In this document: positions 8,019-15,757 of the stretch, one piece after another
How the letters are laid out: each line of letters begins with the position of its first letter
How positions within the stretch are numbered: the stretch's first letter is position 1
Origin: Nostoc sp. GT001
Lineage (GTDB): Bacteria; Cyanobacteriota; Cyanobacteriia; Cyanobacteriales; Nostocaceae
Reading direction: 5' to 3'
Assembly (NCBI RefSeq): GCF_030382115.1
Contig: NZ_JAUDRJ010000003.1
Span: 4,922,651-4,950,627, forward strand
DNA length: 27,977 nt
The notes under the pieces: generated by a model
Database searches by the model: none
What the model saw: the letters and a program-made list of their open reading frames with translations, nothing else
Told to the model about the DNA's origin: nothing
Program-made: the position numbers and the translations under genes

Positions 8019-8639
8019 CTGTCTTTACAAGCCATTACCGTTCCCACAGCAACTTCTCAACCCCCAGCAGGCTTAATTGTCACTTTGCATGGTTGGGGTG
8101 CTAATGCTGAGGATGTAGCATCTTTGTTACCCTTGCTCAACTTACCCGATTACCAGTTTGTATTGCCCAATGCACCTTATCCTTATCCCTATTCCCCTAT
8201 AGGGAGGGCATGGTATGACCTGCGGGTGGAAAATATGTATCAAGGGTTGGCAGAAAGTCGGCAACTGCTAACAGATTTCTTGGAATCTTTAGAAAGTACC
8301 ACTGGCATACCTTTGTCACGTACCATTTTGAGTGGATTTTCTCAAGGCGGAGCAATGACTTTAGATGTCGGTTCAAAATTACCCTTAGCAGGTTTAGTTG
8401 TGATGAGCGGGTATTTACATCCTGACGCGCTAACGGCAGCTAAAAGTGGGATTCCGCCGACTTTAATCACTCACGGTACATATGATGAAGTTGTGCCCCT
8501 GAAAGCTGCTTTGAAGGCACGAGAAACTCTCAAGTCTCTAGGAGTGGCAGTAGAATACCACGAATTTGATATGGGGCATGAAATAGATCCAAAAACGTTA
8601 GAGGTGCTACGAAATTTCGTTGTAAATACAATTGCTTAG
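8019..8639 (+). CDS. Alpha/beta hydrolase, phospholipase/carboxylesterase family, apparent CTG start
   Basis: This is a cytosolic serine esterase of the phospholipase/carboxylesterase (acyl-protein thioesterase-like) family. From CTG at 8019 the product is 206 aa and begins LSLQAITVPTATSQPPAG, as family members do with M in place of the first L. LIVTLHGWGANAED holds the oxyanion-hole region, LSGFSQGGAM the nucleophile Ser108, GTYDEVVP the aspartate and DMGHEID the histidine. AGGAG at 8007-8011 lies 7 nt before the CTG. No ATG, GTG or TTG occurs in frame between the stop at 7998 and a TTG at 8085, which would cut off the LHGWG motif region and has no ribosome-binding site. Either CTG is used or the start codon is mutated. 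The substrate is unknown. Confidence 0.85.
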   Translation: MSLQAITVPTATSQPPAGLIVTLHGWGANAEDVASLLPLLNLPDYQFVLPNAPYPYPYSPIGRAWYDLRVENMYQGLAESRQLLTDFLESLESTTGIPLSRTILSGFSQGGAMTLDVGSKLPLAGLVVMSGYLHPDALTAAKSGIPPTLITHGTYDEVVPLKAALKARETLKSLGVAVEYHEFDMGHEIDPKTLEVLRNFVVNTIA

Positions 8640-8723
8640 TCAGGATTACGAATTTTTGATAAATTCTGGTACAAATTCTGACAATTTTCACGAACTTAAT
8701 GACTTCTAATGAGTAATATATAT

Positions 8724-8754
8724 TGGGTGGCTGCGTTCAGCGCAACTTAACCCA
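8724..8754. repeat. Small interspersed palindrome
   Basis: TGGGT (8724-8728) pairs with ACCCA (8750-8754), and TGCG (8732-8735) pairs with CGCA (8741-8744). The sequence resembles the short imperfect palindromes common in Nostoc spacers. It sits 40 bp before the DUF2555-like gene and could shape the end of the esterase mRNA. Confidence 0.4.
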
Positions 8755-8793
8755 TGCTGAAGGCGAGTGCTGCATAAGGGAGGGGCAAGTATT

Positions 8794-9006
8794 ATGACAA
8801 CTTTAAGCATTTCCCAAAAAGAAATTGCTGCCATGAGTGCAGTAGAAGTAGAAGAACTAGCTACACGTCTGGAACTGGATAATTATAGTAATGCTTTTGA
8901 GGGTTTAAACGATTGGCATCTATTGCGAGCGATCGCATTTCAGCGTCCAGAGTTAGTTGAACCCTATATCTACCTCTTAGACTTGGAACCCTATGATGAA
9001 GCTTAG
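8794..9006 (+). CDS. Small conserved cyanobacterial protein (DUF2555-like)
   Basis: A 70-aa acidic soluble protein with no membrane segment or signal peptide: MTTLSISQKEIAAMSAVEVE, then a helical stretch ELATRLELDNYSNAFEGLND and WHLLRAIAFQRPELVEPYIY. I recall this pattern from the cyanobacteria-restricted DUF2555 family, but that is memory rather than a search. The ATG at 8794 has GGAGGGG about 9 nt upstream. An in-frame GTG at 8767 would place that ribosome-binding site inside the gene, so I reject it. coaBC follows 86 bp downstream on the same strand, separated by a short tandem repeat. The function is unknown. Confidence 0.8.
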   Translation: MTTLSISQKEIAAMSAVEVEELATRLELDNYSNAFEGLNDWHLLRAIAFQRPELVEPYIYLLDLEPYDEA

Positions 9007-9040
9007 TTGAGAGTTAGGAGTTAGGAGTTAAGAATTAGGA
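9007..9040. repeat. Heptanucleotide tandem repeat (AGTTAGG type)
   Basis: Directly after the stop codon, GAGTTAG-type 7-bp units are repeated about four times with decay. The same unit recurs after the site-2 protease gene near 12978-13000. Such 7-bp tandem repeats are typical of Nostocales spacers. Confidence 0.6.
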
Positions 9041-9092
9041 TTTATAACTATTTAGTACTAATTTTTGAACGACTCACTCCTAACTTTTTACC

Positions 9093-10304
9093 ATGACTAA
9101 TCCAAAATTGAACAGGGTTCTTATTGGTGTAGGTGGCGGTATAGCCGCCTACAAAATCTGTGAATTGGTTTCGACGCTGTTTAAAACTGGGGTAGAGGTT
9201 CGAGTTATCCTCACCCGTTCGGCGCAAAAATTTATCACGCCTCTGACAATATCCACCCTATCTCGTCATCCCGCCTACACAGATGATGATTTCTGGCAGC
9301 CAACTCACTCTCGTCCCTTGCATATTGAGTTGGGTGAATGGGCAGATGTCATGGTAATTGCTCCTTTGACAGCTAATACATTAGCCAAGTTAGCCTACGG
9401 GATGGCTGATAATTTACTCACAAATACCGTGCTGGCTTCTACTTGTCCCGTGCTGTTAGCACCAGCGATGAATACTGATATGTGGGAACAGCGATCGGTG
9501 CAACGGAATTGGCAACAGTTATTGCCAGATAGCCGATATCATGGAATGAATACAGCATCAGGGTTATTAGCGTGCGATCGCATCGGTGCTGGTAGATTAG
9601 CAGAACCTCCAGAAATTTTGGCTCACATCCAATCGCTGTTACACACTCAAGGCAAACGAGATTTAGTCGGAAAACGAGTCTTAATTAGTGCTGGGGGAAC
9701 GCGAGAGTATCTTGACCCAGTAAGGTTTATTGGTAATCCTTCCACAGGTAAAATGGGATTAGCTTTAGCACAAGCCGCATTTCACCGAGGCGCAAACGTC
9801 ACCTTGGTACATGGCCCAGCTAATTGGGATGTACCATTAGGAGTAGAAGCAATTCCCGTTGTTAGTGCAGACGAAATGCAGCACGTCATGGTGGAATGTT
9901 TACCCAACGCTGATATCATTGTGATGTCAGCAGCCGTGGCCGATGTGAAGCCACGAGATTATAGTACAGAGAAATTGCCCAAGCGATCGCTCCCTCAAGC
10001 TTTACCCTTGGAACCCGTACCAGATATAGTCGCCCAATTAGCAGAACTCAAACAGCCGCATCAGATATTAGTTGGCTTTGCTGCACAAACTGGAGATATT
10101 GTCAAACCTGCGTTAGAAAAATTACAGAAGAAAAAATTAGATGCGATCGTTGCTAATCCCATCGATCAACCTGATAGTGGTTTTGGGAGCGATCGTAATC
10201 AAGCGATATTTTTAAATAGTCAAGGAAATCAGGTAGAAATTGCACCTTGTTCTAAATTAGAAATGGCACATCAATTATTTGATTTTGCGATCGCCAAATT
10301 TTAG
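9093..10304 (+). CDS. coaBC: Bifunctional phosphopantothenoylcysteine decarboxylase / phosphopantothenate-cysteine ligase
   Basis: CoaBC makes 4'-phosphopantetheine for coenzyme A by joining cysteine to 4'-phosphopantothenate (CoaB) and decarboxylating the product (CoaC, FMN-dependent). The N-terminal CoaC half (about residues 1-185) begins [18 protein letters not shown] and has LHIELG with the catalytic histidine, [20 protein letters not shown], and the PAMNTDMW substrate clamp. The C-terminal CoaB half starts [20 protein letters not shown], with [21 protein letters not shown] and the lysine-rich [13 protein letters not shown]. The 403-aa length is normal. The ATG at 9093 lacks a clear ribosome-binding site. 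The ligase-like gene begins 31 bp after its stop. Confidence 0.96.
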   Translation: MTNPKLNRVLIGVGGGIAAYKICELVSTLFKTGVEVRVILTRSAQKFITPLTISTLSRHPAYTDDDFWQPTHSRPLHIELGEWADVMVIAPLTANTLAKLAYGMADNLLTNTVLASTCPVLLAPAMNTDMWEQRSVQRNWQQLLPDSRYHGMNTASGLLACDRIGAGRLAEPPEILAHIQSLLHTQGKRDLVGKRVLISAGGTREYLDPVRFIGNPSTGKMGLALAQAAFHRGANVTLVHGPANWDVPLGVEAIPVVSADEMQHVMVECLPNADIIVMSAAVADVKPRDYSTEKLPKRSLPQALPLEPVPDIVAQLAELKQPHQILVGFAAQTGDIVKPALEKLQKKKLDAIVANPIDQPDSGFGSDRNQAIFLNSQGNQVEIAPCSKLEMAHQLFDFAIAKF

Positions 10305-10335
10305 GATATCAATATTTTTCCAGAGTCCGAAATCG

Positions 10336-11106
10336 ATGAGAGAATTAGCAATCGAATCACCATCCACCTGGCGTTTCATCCCTATGCTTCAGACATCAGG
10401 AGGAGTGCAAATGGCGATCGATGCTTGGTTGTTCAATCAATGTGAAAAGGGGCAGCACCCGCCCACGCTGCGTTTTTATACCTGGTATCCACACGCGCTT
10501 TCCTTGGGACATCTGCAAAGACAATGGCCTACCCAGTGGCATAATCTGACTTACCAGGGACAGTCCCTCGAACTAGTACGTCGGCCAACGGGAGGTAGAG
10601 CTGTTCTCCACCAAGGAGATTTAAGCTACGCCCTGATTACCTCAGCTAGTAGTGGAAAAAGCTGGGGTACTTATGAAAAAATCTGTAACTTTTTAATCCA
10701 AGGCTGGCAAACATTGGGTATCCAGTTAAATTATGGTTCTGCTGGACGAGGTTACATTCATAATCCCAGTTGCTTCAATACAGCAACAGCTGCGGACTTA
10801 GTTACTGCTGATGGAAGTAAATTTATTGGTAGTGCCCAACGCAAGGGAAGAAATACCATTCTTCAACACGGTTCGATGATTTTATCTACAGACAAAGGTT
10901 TATTTCAGGAAATCTTTGAACAACCAGCTCCGTGGAATATCTCACTTTGTAATACGCAGGAAGAGGATGGGTGGATTGCAAAGATTGTGGATACGCTGAC
11001 AGAGACAGCAAAACAGCACTTTGGTATAGAACTAGTTACCCAACCATTCACTGATCTTGAATGGCAAGATATTCTCAAATTGCGATCGCTTTATGAAGTG
11101 CATTAG
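10336..11106 (+). CDS. Lipoate/octanoate protein ligase-like (BPL/LplA/LipB fold)
   Basis: A 256-aa protein of the biotin/lipoate ligase fold, expected to attach or transfer a lipoyl or octanoyl group to carrier lysines. Motifs: MAIDAWLFNQC near the N-terminus, HALSLGHLQ, then RRPTGGRAVLHQGDLSYALI, the family's R-R-x-(T/S)-G-G-x-x-V-x-H block, and KFIGSAQRKGRNTILQHGSMIL with the conserved lysine and the HGS(M/L) segment. Whether it is a ligase (LplA) or a LipM-type octanoyltransferase cannot be told from motifs alone. I chose the ATG at 10336; an in-frame ATG at 10279 would overlap coaBC by 26 nt and add a tail not seen in the family. It probably shares a transcript with coaBC. Confidence 0.85.
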   Translation: MRELAIESPSTWRFIPMLQTSGGVQMAIDAWLFNQCEKGQHPPTLRFYTWYPHALSLGHLQRQWPTQWHNLTYQGQSLELVRRPTGGRAVLHQGDLSYALITSASSGKSWGTYEKICNFLIQGWQTLGIQLNYGSAGRGYIHNPSCFNTATAADLVTADGSKFIGSAQRKGRNTILQHGSMILSTDKGLFQEIFEQPAPWNISLCNTQEEDGWIAKIVDTLTETAKQHFGIELVTQPFTDLEWQDILKLRSLYEVH

Positions 11107-11181
11107 CGTAGCTCACCGTAAGTATCGCCTCTTCCAAAACTTGAGGTTATGTAGCAAATACGTAGAAAAGTCTATGATATC

Positions 11182-11319
11182 ATATCATGTCTGCCAAATT
11201 ACCCATAATAAAATAACCCCACCCCCAACCCCTCCCCGCCTGCGGGGAGGGGAGACAAAGCACAGCTTTGGCGGGGTGGGGTTCTTCGGGTTTAATCAGC
11301 AATCAAGCGGACATGATAT
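11182..11319. repeat. Nested inverted-repeat element (MITE-like), gene-free spacer
   Basis: The 377-bp spacer between the ligase-like gene and the protease holds three nested inverted repeats. The outermost is ATATCATGTC (11182-11191) with GACATGATAT (11310-11319). The middle pair is AACCCCACCCC (11215-11225) with GGGGTGGGGTT (11273-11283). The inner hairpin is CCCCTCCCCGC (11229-11239) with GCGGGGAGGGG (11242-11252) and a 2-nt loop. No coding frame within it looks real; an open frame through 11057-11461 merely translates the repeats. The C-rich hairpin resembles a multicopy repeat of Nostoc-type genomes. Mobility is not shown. Confidence 0.6.
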
Positions 11320-11483
11320 CAAGCACCAATTGAGAAAGGAAAAAAATGAAACCGGCTGTATTGAGCTATTCGGCGTCGCAAAGCTGGATAATTTGAGCAG
11401 ATTACAGGCGGCGTTATACATTAATAAGTGTATCTGCAATACCGGACTTGTTCTGGCTTAGTCTCAATAGCAAAGGTTTGGAG

Positions 11484-12965
11484 ATGTTTACTTTATCAGA
11501 AACTTCTATCCTGGCAGCAATCCTACTGGTAGCTTTAGGCATTTTAGGCTGGGGCTTTTATCGCGCCAGACCTTTTGGTAAACTGGGAATTTTAGCCTGG
11601 TTACAGTCGGTGGTGTTGATGACTCCCTGGCTCCTGTTTTTTGGATTGTTTGCCGCAGGGATTTACATTAATATAGCGGGTATATTGTTCTTAGTGGTGA
11701 CATCCGCTGGATTGTACGTTTATTTGGGCAGACAGTTACGCGCAGCTGGGCAAGATGCCATCCTCAAGCAACGTGCAACCGAAAGACTCGCTGCTGCTTC
11801 CTCACTTGAAGCAAATTCCCCACAATTAGCAGTCGCAGAACTGAAAGCGGAAATTCCACCAATACCGGAAGATGACTTGAATGCAATTAAAGGCATTTTT
11901 GGTATCGATACATTTTTTGCCACAGAAACCATCGCCTACCAAGATGGAGCCATTTTCAAAGGTAATTTGCGGGGAGAACCAGAAGAGACTCACAACCGTT
12001 TAACTGCAAGTTTACAGCAACGCCTTGGCGATCGCTATCGTCTGTTTTTAGTGGAAAACACAGACGGTAGACCCGTGATGATTGTCCTACCGAGCCGTAA
12101 CGATCCCCGGCCGATGTTGTTATCGCAAAAAGTCTTTGCAGGTATTCTGTTGGTAGCGACCATTGCTACTAATTTAGAAGCTGCGGGATTACTACTGAAT
12201 TTTGATTTTTTTGGCAATCCAGGGCGGTTTCAAGAAGCTTTGCCCATAGGTGCTGGAATATTTTCGATTTTACTAGCTCACGAAATTGGTCATTGGTTAC
12301 TTGCACAGCGTCACCAAATTCGCCTTAGCTGGCCCTTCTTTCTACCCGCAGTGCAAATTGGCTCTTTTGGGGCAATTACCCGCTTTGAGTCTCTGTTGCC
12401 TAACCGCAAGGTATTATTTGATATTGCCTTGGCAGGGCCAGCCGCAGGTGGTATTGTCTCTTTGTTAATGCTGGTGACAGGCTTGCTACTTTCCCGCCCA
12501 GGTAGTTTATTTCAATTGCCCAATCAGTTTTTCCAAGGGTCGATTTTGGTGGGAAGTTTGGCGCGAGTTGTCCTTGGTTCGGCGTTGCAGTCACCCCTAG
12601 TAAGCGTTCATCCCCTAGTGGTGATTGGTTGGCTGGGGTTAGTAATTACCGCTTTGAACTTAATGCCCGCAGGACAACTAGATGGTGGGCGGATTGTGCA
12701 GGCGATTTATGGACGCAAAACCGCAGGAAGGGCAACGATCGCAACTTTAATTTTACTGGCGCTAGTGTCTCTTGGTAATATGATTGCCATGTACTGGGCG
12801 ATCGTGATTTTCTTTTTGCAACGGGATCAAGAACGCCCCAGCTTGAATGAAGTCACTGAACCTGATGATGCTAGAGCCGCTTTGGGTCTTTTAGCTCTAT
12901 TCTTGATGATTACTACTCTTTTACCCCTAACTCCCGCCTTGGCTGGGCGTTTGGGAATAGGATAG
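11484..12965 (+). CDS. Site-2 protease family zinc metalloprotease (EGY-like)
   Basis: This is a multi-pass membrane protease of the M50 (S2P) family, which cuts substrates within the membrane, often to release regulators. The 493-aa protein opens with two or three hydrophobic segments. A soluble region follows with FKGNLRG, the G-N-L-R motif of the EGY branch shared by cyanobacteria and chloroplasts. Zinc ligands are in HEIGH at residues 266-270, and the third ligand lies in LNLMPAGQLDGGRI. The C-terminus ends in further membrane segments (LLALFLMITTLLPL). I chose the ATG at 11484 with AAAGG about 8 nt upstream; an ATG at 11448 adds a non-family leader. It is monocistronic and converges on the GHL10-like gene. 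No substrate is suggested by the neighbours. Confidence 0.9.
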   Translation: MFTLSETSILAAILLVALGILGWGFYRARPFGKLGILAWLQSVVLMTPWLLFFGLFAAGIYINIAGILFLVVTSAGLYVYLGRQLRAAGQDAILKQRATERLAAASSLEANSPQLAVAELKAEIPPIPEDDLNAIKGIFGIDTFFATETIAYQDGAIFKGNLRGEPEETHNRLTASLQQRLGDRYRLFLVENTDGRPVMIVLPSRNDPRPMLLSQKVFAGILLVATIATNLEAAGLLLNFDFFGNPGRFQEALPIGAGIFSILLAHEIGHWLLAQRHQIRLSWPFFLPAVQIGSFGAITRFESLLPNRKVLFDIALAGPAAGGIVSLLMLVTGLLLSRPGSLFQLPNQFFQGSILVGSLARVVLGSALQSPLVSVHPLVVIGWLGLVITALNLMPAGQLDGGRIVQAIYGRKTAGRATIATLILLALVSLGNMIAMYWAIVIFFLQRDQERPSLNEVTEPDDARAALGLLALFLMITTLLPLTPALAGRLGIG

Positions 12966-12977
12966 AGAGTTCTGAGT

Positions 12978-13000
12978 GAGGAGTTAGGAGTTAGGAGTTT
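12978..13000. repeat. Heptanucleotide tandem repeat (GAGTTAG type)
   Basis: Three or so copies of a GGAGTTA unit lie in the short gap between the two convergent genes. This is the same unit as at 9007-9040. Confidence 0.55.
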
Positions 13001-13035
13001 GAAGAACTCTGCCTATCTCCCTACTCCCCACATTT

Positions 13036-14292
13036 CTATGGTTTCCAACCTGCTAGCAGATTCGGGTAAGCCGTTGGTGTGGGAAAAATATTCTGGAAGC
13101 CAGTTTGACGCTCTTGCGGCTTTTCTTTGCTCATGTTCCAGAGGGTTTCATAGAAAAAGAAAGAAACTCCAGCAAAGTTGCGATCGCGTACTTTTTGCAC
13201 TTGTGTTTGAATCTGCTGCATCGGTACGGATTTATTTTTCAAGCCAGCCAAAATGCCTACACTCACTGGAATATGGCTCTTAGCTGCTTTCACTTCTGGA
13301 TACTCTAATTCACGAACAAAGATATTCAAATCATCTCGATATATCTGCAAAACTAAGTCTTCAACAATTCCCAGCCGTTCCCACTTCTGCCAGTCTGCTA
13401 AAAAGAAGTCATAAGAAAAACGTTGAGGATTGGGTGCAACTGAAACCAAGCAATTTTTTTTAGTAGCTTTGATAGCTGTAAATACCCGTTTCATAAAGTC
13501 GGTGATTTTATTAGCTCTCCAGCGTACCCACTCTGGATCTTTAAAGTTTTTAGAAGGAGCTTTACCACGGTGTTCTTTTTTGTAGAGTGCCACTGTATAG
13601 GCATCATATCCTAACTCTGATGGTAAGCCAAAATGATCATCAAATTGAATGCCATCGATATTGTAGTTTCTAACAATTTCAACAATTAAATCTTGGATAA
13701 ACTGTTGTACTTCTGGGCGAAAGGGATTTAGCCAAACGCGATTATGTGTCCCTTCTTTGACAATCCGAGTCCCATCACTGCGACTAGTGAGCCATTGGGG
13801 ACGATTTTTAGCTAATAGAGAATCTGCTGGTGCCATGAAGCCAAATTCAAACCAGGGAATCACTGTTAACCCTTTTTGATGTCCCACATCCACAATTTCT
13901 TTGAGAATATCTCGCCCTTTGAGTCCGGGTGTGGGATCGAGCGATCGCCCGATAACTTTTTGGGCAACTTTGCTAGGATACAATGTATATCCCCAATTCC
14001 AAACCGCCGGATATATCGTGTTAAAATTGAGTTCATCAAGGCGTTGCAAAGATCCCTTGAGGCGATCGCGCTCAAATAACACATCACTATCAATATTGGT
14101 TAACCACACCCCCCTTAACTCAGATTTTGGCGTTGACGGCAGATTAATCTGAGCGTTCAAGGGGAACGACAACATCGCTGTAGCGATCGCACTCAAGGTA
14201 AGCATAACGATAAACAAAAGAGACTTTCTACTTTGGCGAATATTCCACCAAGAAGAAAACTCAACACACCACTCTACAAACCTTTTCATCAT
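13036..14292 (-). CDS. Secreted glycoside hydrolase-like protein (GHL10 / YddW family)
   Basis: This is a 418-aa exported (beta/alpha)-barrel protein of the glycosyl-hydrolase-like 10 (DUF187/YddW) family, members of which are thought to act on envelope glycans. A positively charged N-terminus (MMKRFV, then RQSRKS) leads to a hydrophobic segment ending near FPLNAQ, a likely signal peptidase site. The barrel begins at ELRGVWLTNIDSDVL and contains NTIYPAVWNWGYTLYPS, VIPWFEFGFM, WLNPFRPEVQQFI, YNIDGIQFDDHFGLP (acidic pair of the active cleft), VSVAPNPQRFSYDFFLADW and DLVLQIYRDDL. Start codons ATG ATG at 14292/14289 are equivalent. The gene is alone on its strand; the nifN relic lies 50 bp upstream of it. 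Confidence 0.9.
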   Translation of the reverse strand: MMKRFVEWCVEFSSWWNIRQSRKSLLFIVMLTLSAIATAMLSFPLNAQINLPSTPKSELRGVWLTNIDSDVLFERDRLKGSLQRLDELNFNTIYPAVWNWGYTLYPSKVAQKVIGRSLDPTPGLKGRDILKEIVDVGHQKGLTVIPWFEFGFMAPADSLLAKNRPQWLTSRSDGTRIVKEGTHNRVWLNPFRPEVQQFIQDLIVEIVRNYNIDGIQFDDHFGLPSELGYDAYTVALYKKEHRGKAPSKNFKDPEWVRWRANKITDFMKRVFTAIKATKKNCLVSVAPNPQRFSYDFFLADWQKWERLGIVEDLVLQIYRDDLNIFVRELEYPEVKAAKSHIPVSVGILAGLKNKSVPMQQIQTQVQKVRDRNFAGVSFFFYETLWNMSKEKPQERQTGFQNIFPTPTAYPNLLAGWKP

Positions 14293-14342
14293 TATTTAAA
14301 ATGTCTGTGTCAGTGAAGGAAACATTGGCATGATCACTAATA

Positions 14343-14710
14343 TTAATGCTTAACCTTTGTTTCCTGCTCTAAAAACAGATTGCCAATATCAAATAAAAGT
14401 TGCATAGTCCCGCGATAGCCAACTTTGCAGAACTGACCACTATCTAGCGGTCAAAAATGGGAATTCCTTGACGGTAGAGAGGAATTTTTAAGCGTTGAGC
14501 GATCGCCACTCCATAAGAGTTGGTTATTAGCAAATCAGATCCAACCGCCAATTGCTCAAAGTCTTCCAAATCGCCGATAGTGACGCTCTTAATCGGCAGT
14601 TTTTCTAGCAGAGGAAAGCGTGTCGTTGTCACTGCTGCGTGAATCTCAACTCCAAGCGATCGCGCCGAAATCCCAAACCACGACAAAGTGTTTAAGTGCT
14701 TTGTATCTGC
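14343..14710 (-). pseudogene. nifN: 3' relic of nifN (FeMo-cofactor scaffold subunit), frameshifted
   Basis: NifN with NifE forms the scaffold on which the nitrogenase FeMo cofactor is built. Only about the last 120 of its roughly 450 codons remain. The first frame (14710-14444) reads [40 protein letters not shown] and [13 protein letters not shown], a very close fit to the NifN C-terminal domain, then hits TAG. Shifting by one base at that point gives [20 protein letters not shown] and IGNLFLEQETKVKH to a TAA at 14343-14345, the expected NifN end. The break is explained by loss of one base in CGC-CTA. A TAA at 14711-14713 closes the frame on the 5' side. No other nif gene is visible. It is an old fragment of a duplicated or lost copy. 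Confidence 0.88.
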
Positions 14711-15105
14711 TTATTTACCTGATTGGGGGGATCGGGATGAAAATACTTTAGGAAAAACAACTTGAGCTAGAAAGAGCCATATTCATTGGGATCTAATCCT
14801 TGCGATTCCACCTGGGAGATGTTGGGGAAATAAATATTTGGGGTAAAACTGGGGTAATGTAAAAGGGTCAAGATGTTTACAAAGCAGCCGTGTTAAACAA
14901 AAATTATGTCGTCCGATCAAAGTAGATTTTATCCCAAGACGACAATGGTCTTTTAAATAAGCATTAGCTTCTATAATTGCCATTTGACACACGGGTGTAG
15001 ATCCGTTAAACGGATTTTGCGCTCCCCTATACCCTATATTGTCAACTTAGGCACTTATATCTTGCATATACATAACTTTTACCCTCACGACTGGAGAGCA
15101 AAATC
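14711..15105. other. Spacer with degenerate coding remnants, no intact gene
   Basis: No intact gene is seen. On the minus strand about 14714-14830 reads VESQGLDPNEYGSF and, one base shifted, LAQVVFPKVFSSRSPQSGK before a TAA, which looks like a frameshifted protein tail of unknown family. A 69-codon open frame at 14783-14992 overlaps it in another frame and is not recognisable. A 15-bp palindrome ATCCGTTAAACGGAT lies near 15001-15016. The promoter of ccmP should be between about 15030 and 15090. Confidence 0.4.
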
Positions 15106-15747
15106 TTGGGCATAGAATTACGCAGTTTCGTATTTCTCGACAACCTGCAACCTCAACATGCAGCATATATGGGAACAGTAGCCCAAGGCTTCTTACCATT
15201 ACCAGGAGATACATCACTGTGGATTGAAATCTCTCCTGGTATTGAAATTAATAAAATTACGGATATAGCCCTGAAATCCGCCTCTGTCCGTCCGGGAGTA
15301 CAGGTAGTTGAACGACTATACGGACTATTGGAAGTTCATTCTAGCTCTCAAGGCGAAACCAGAGCTGCTGGTCAAGCTATTTTGGCGTTCCTGGGAGTCA
15401 AAAGAGAGGAATGTCTGAAACCGCGTGTTATTTCTAGCCAGATTATCCGCAACATCGATGCTTATCAAACACAACTGATTAATCGCACGCGCCGGGGACA
15501 GCTATTACTAGCAGGTCAAACGCTGTATGTATTAGAAGTGGAGCCTGCTGCTTACGCCGCACTGGCTGCCAATGAAGCGGAAAAAGCAGCGAGGATTAAC
15601 ATTCTAGAAGTTCAAGCTGTAGGTAGTTTTGGAAGGCTTTACTTAGGTGGACAAGAACAGGATATTCTAGCAGGAGCAGCGGGAGCATTAACAGCTATTG
15701 AAAGTGTCGCTGATCGGGTAAATTCTCTGGGTGGGCGTCAGGAGTAA
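15106..15747 (+). CDS. ccmP: Carboxysome shell protein, tandem BMC-domain (CcmP)
   Basis: CcmP is a double-domain BMC shell protein whose trimers stack and carry a large gated central pore, proposed to pass larger metabolites such as RuBP or 3-PGA across the beta-carboxysome shell. The 213-aa length equals that of known CcmP. BMC domain 1 spans about residues 4-95 ([20 protein letters not shown] ... [11 protein letters not shown]), BMC domain 2 about 107-205 ([19 protein letters not shown] ... [20 protein letters not shown]). The Glu69-Arg70 pair in VVERLYG is at the positions described as the pore gate. The start is TTG at 15106 with GGAGA about 10 nt upstream. The pentapeptide-repeat gene starts 10 nt after its stop. 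No other ccm gene is in the window, as is usual for ccmP. Confidence 0.9.
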   Translation: MGIELRSFVFLDNLQPQHAAYMGTVAQGFLPLPGDTSLWIEISPGIEINKITDIALKSASVRPGVQVVERLYGLLEVHSSSQGETRAAGQAILAFLGVKREECLKPRVISSQIIRNIDAYQTQLINRTRRGQLLLAGQTLYVLEVEPAAYAALAANEAEKAARINILEVQAVGSFGRLYLGGQEQDILAGAAGALTAIESVADRVNSLGGRQE

Positions 15748-15757
15748 AGGAGAGAAA

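Noticed and set aside
9007..9040. Short repeats as a possible CRISPR array
   Set aside because: The 7-bp units are directly abutting with no spacers, and no cas gene is present. Same for the repeats at 12978, 22001 and 25550.
11057..11461. 134-codon open frame between the ligase-like gene and the protease
   Set aside because: It overlaps the end of the ligase gene and then translates the nested inverted repeats; the composition is not protein-like.
12400..12594. Minus-strand open frames inside the site-2 protease gene
   Set aside because: They are shadows of the strongly supported protease frame, which has HEIGH and the PAGQLDGG motif.
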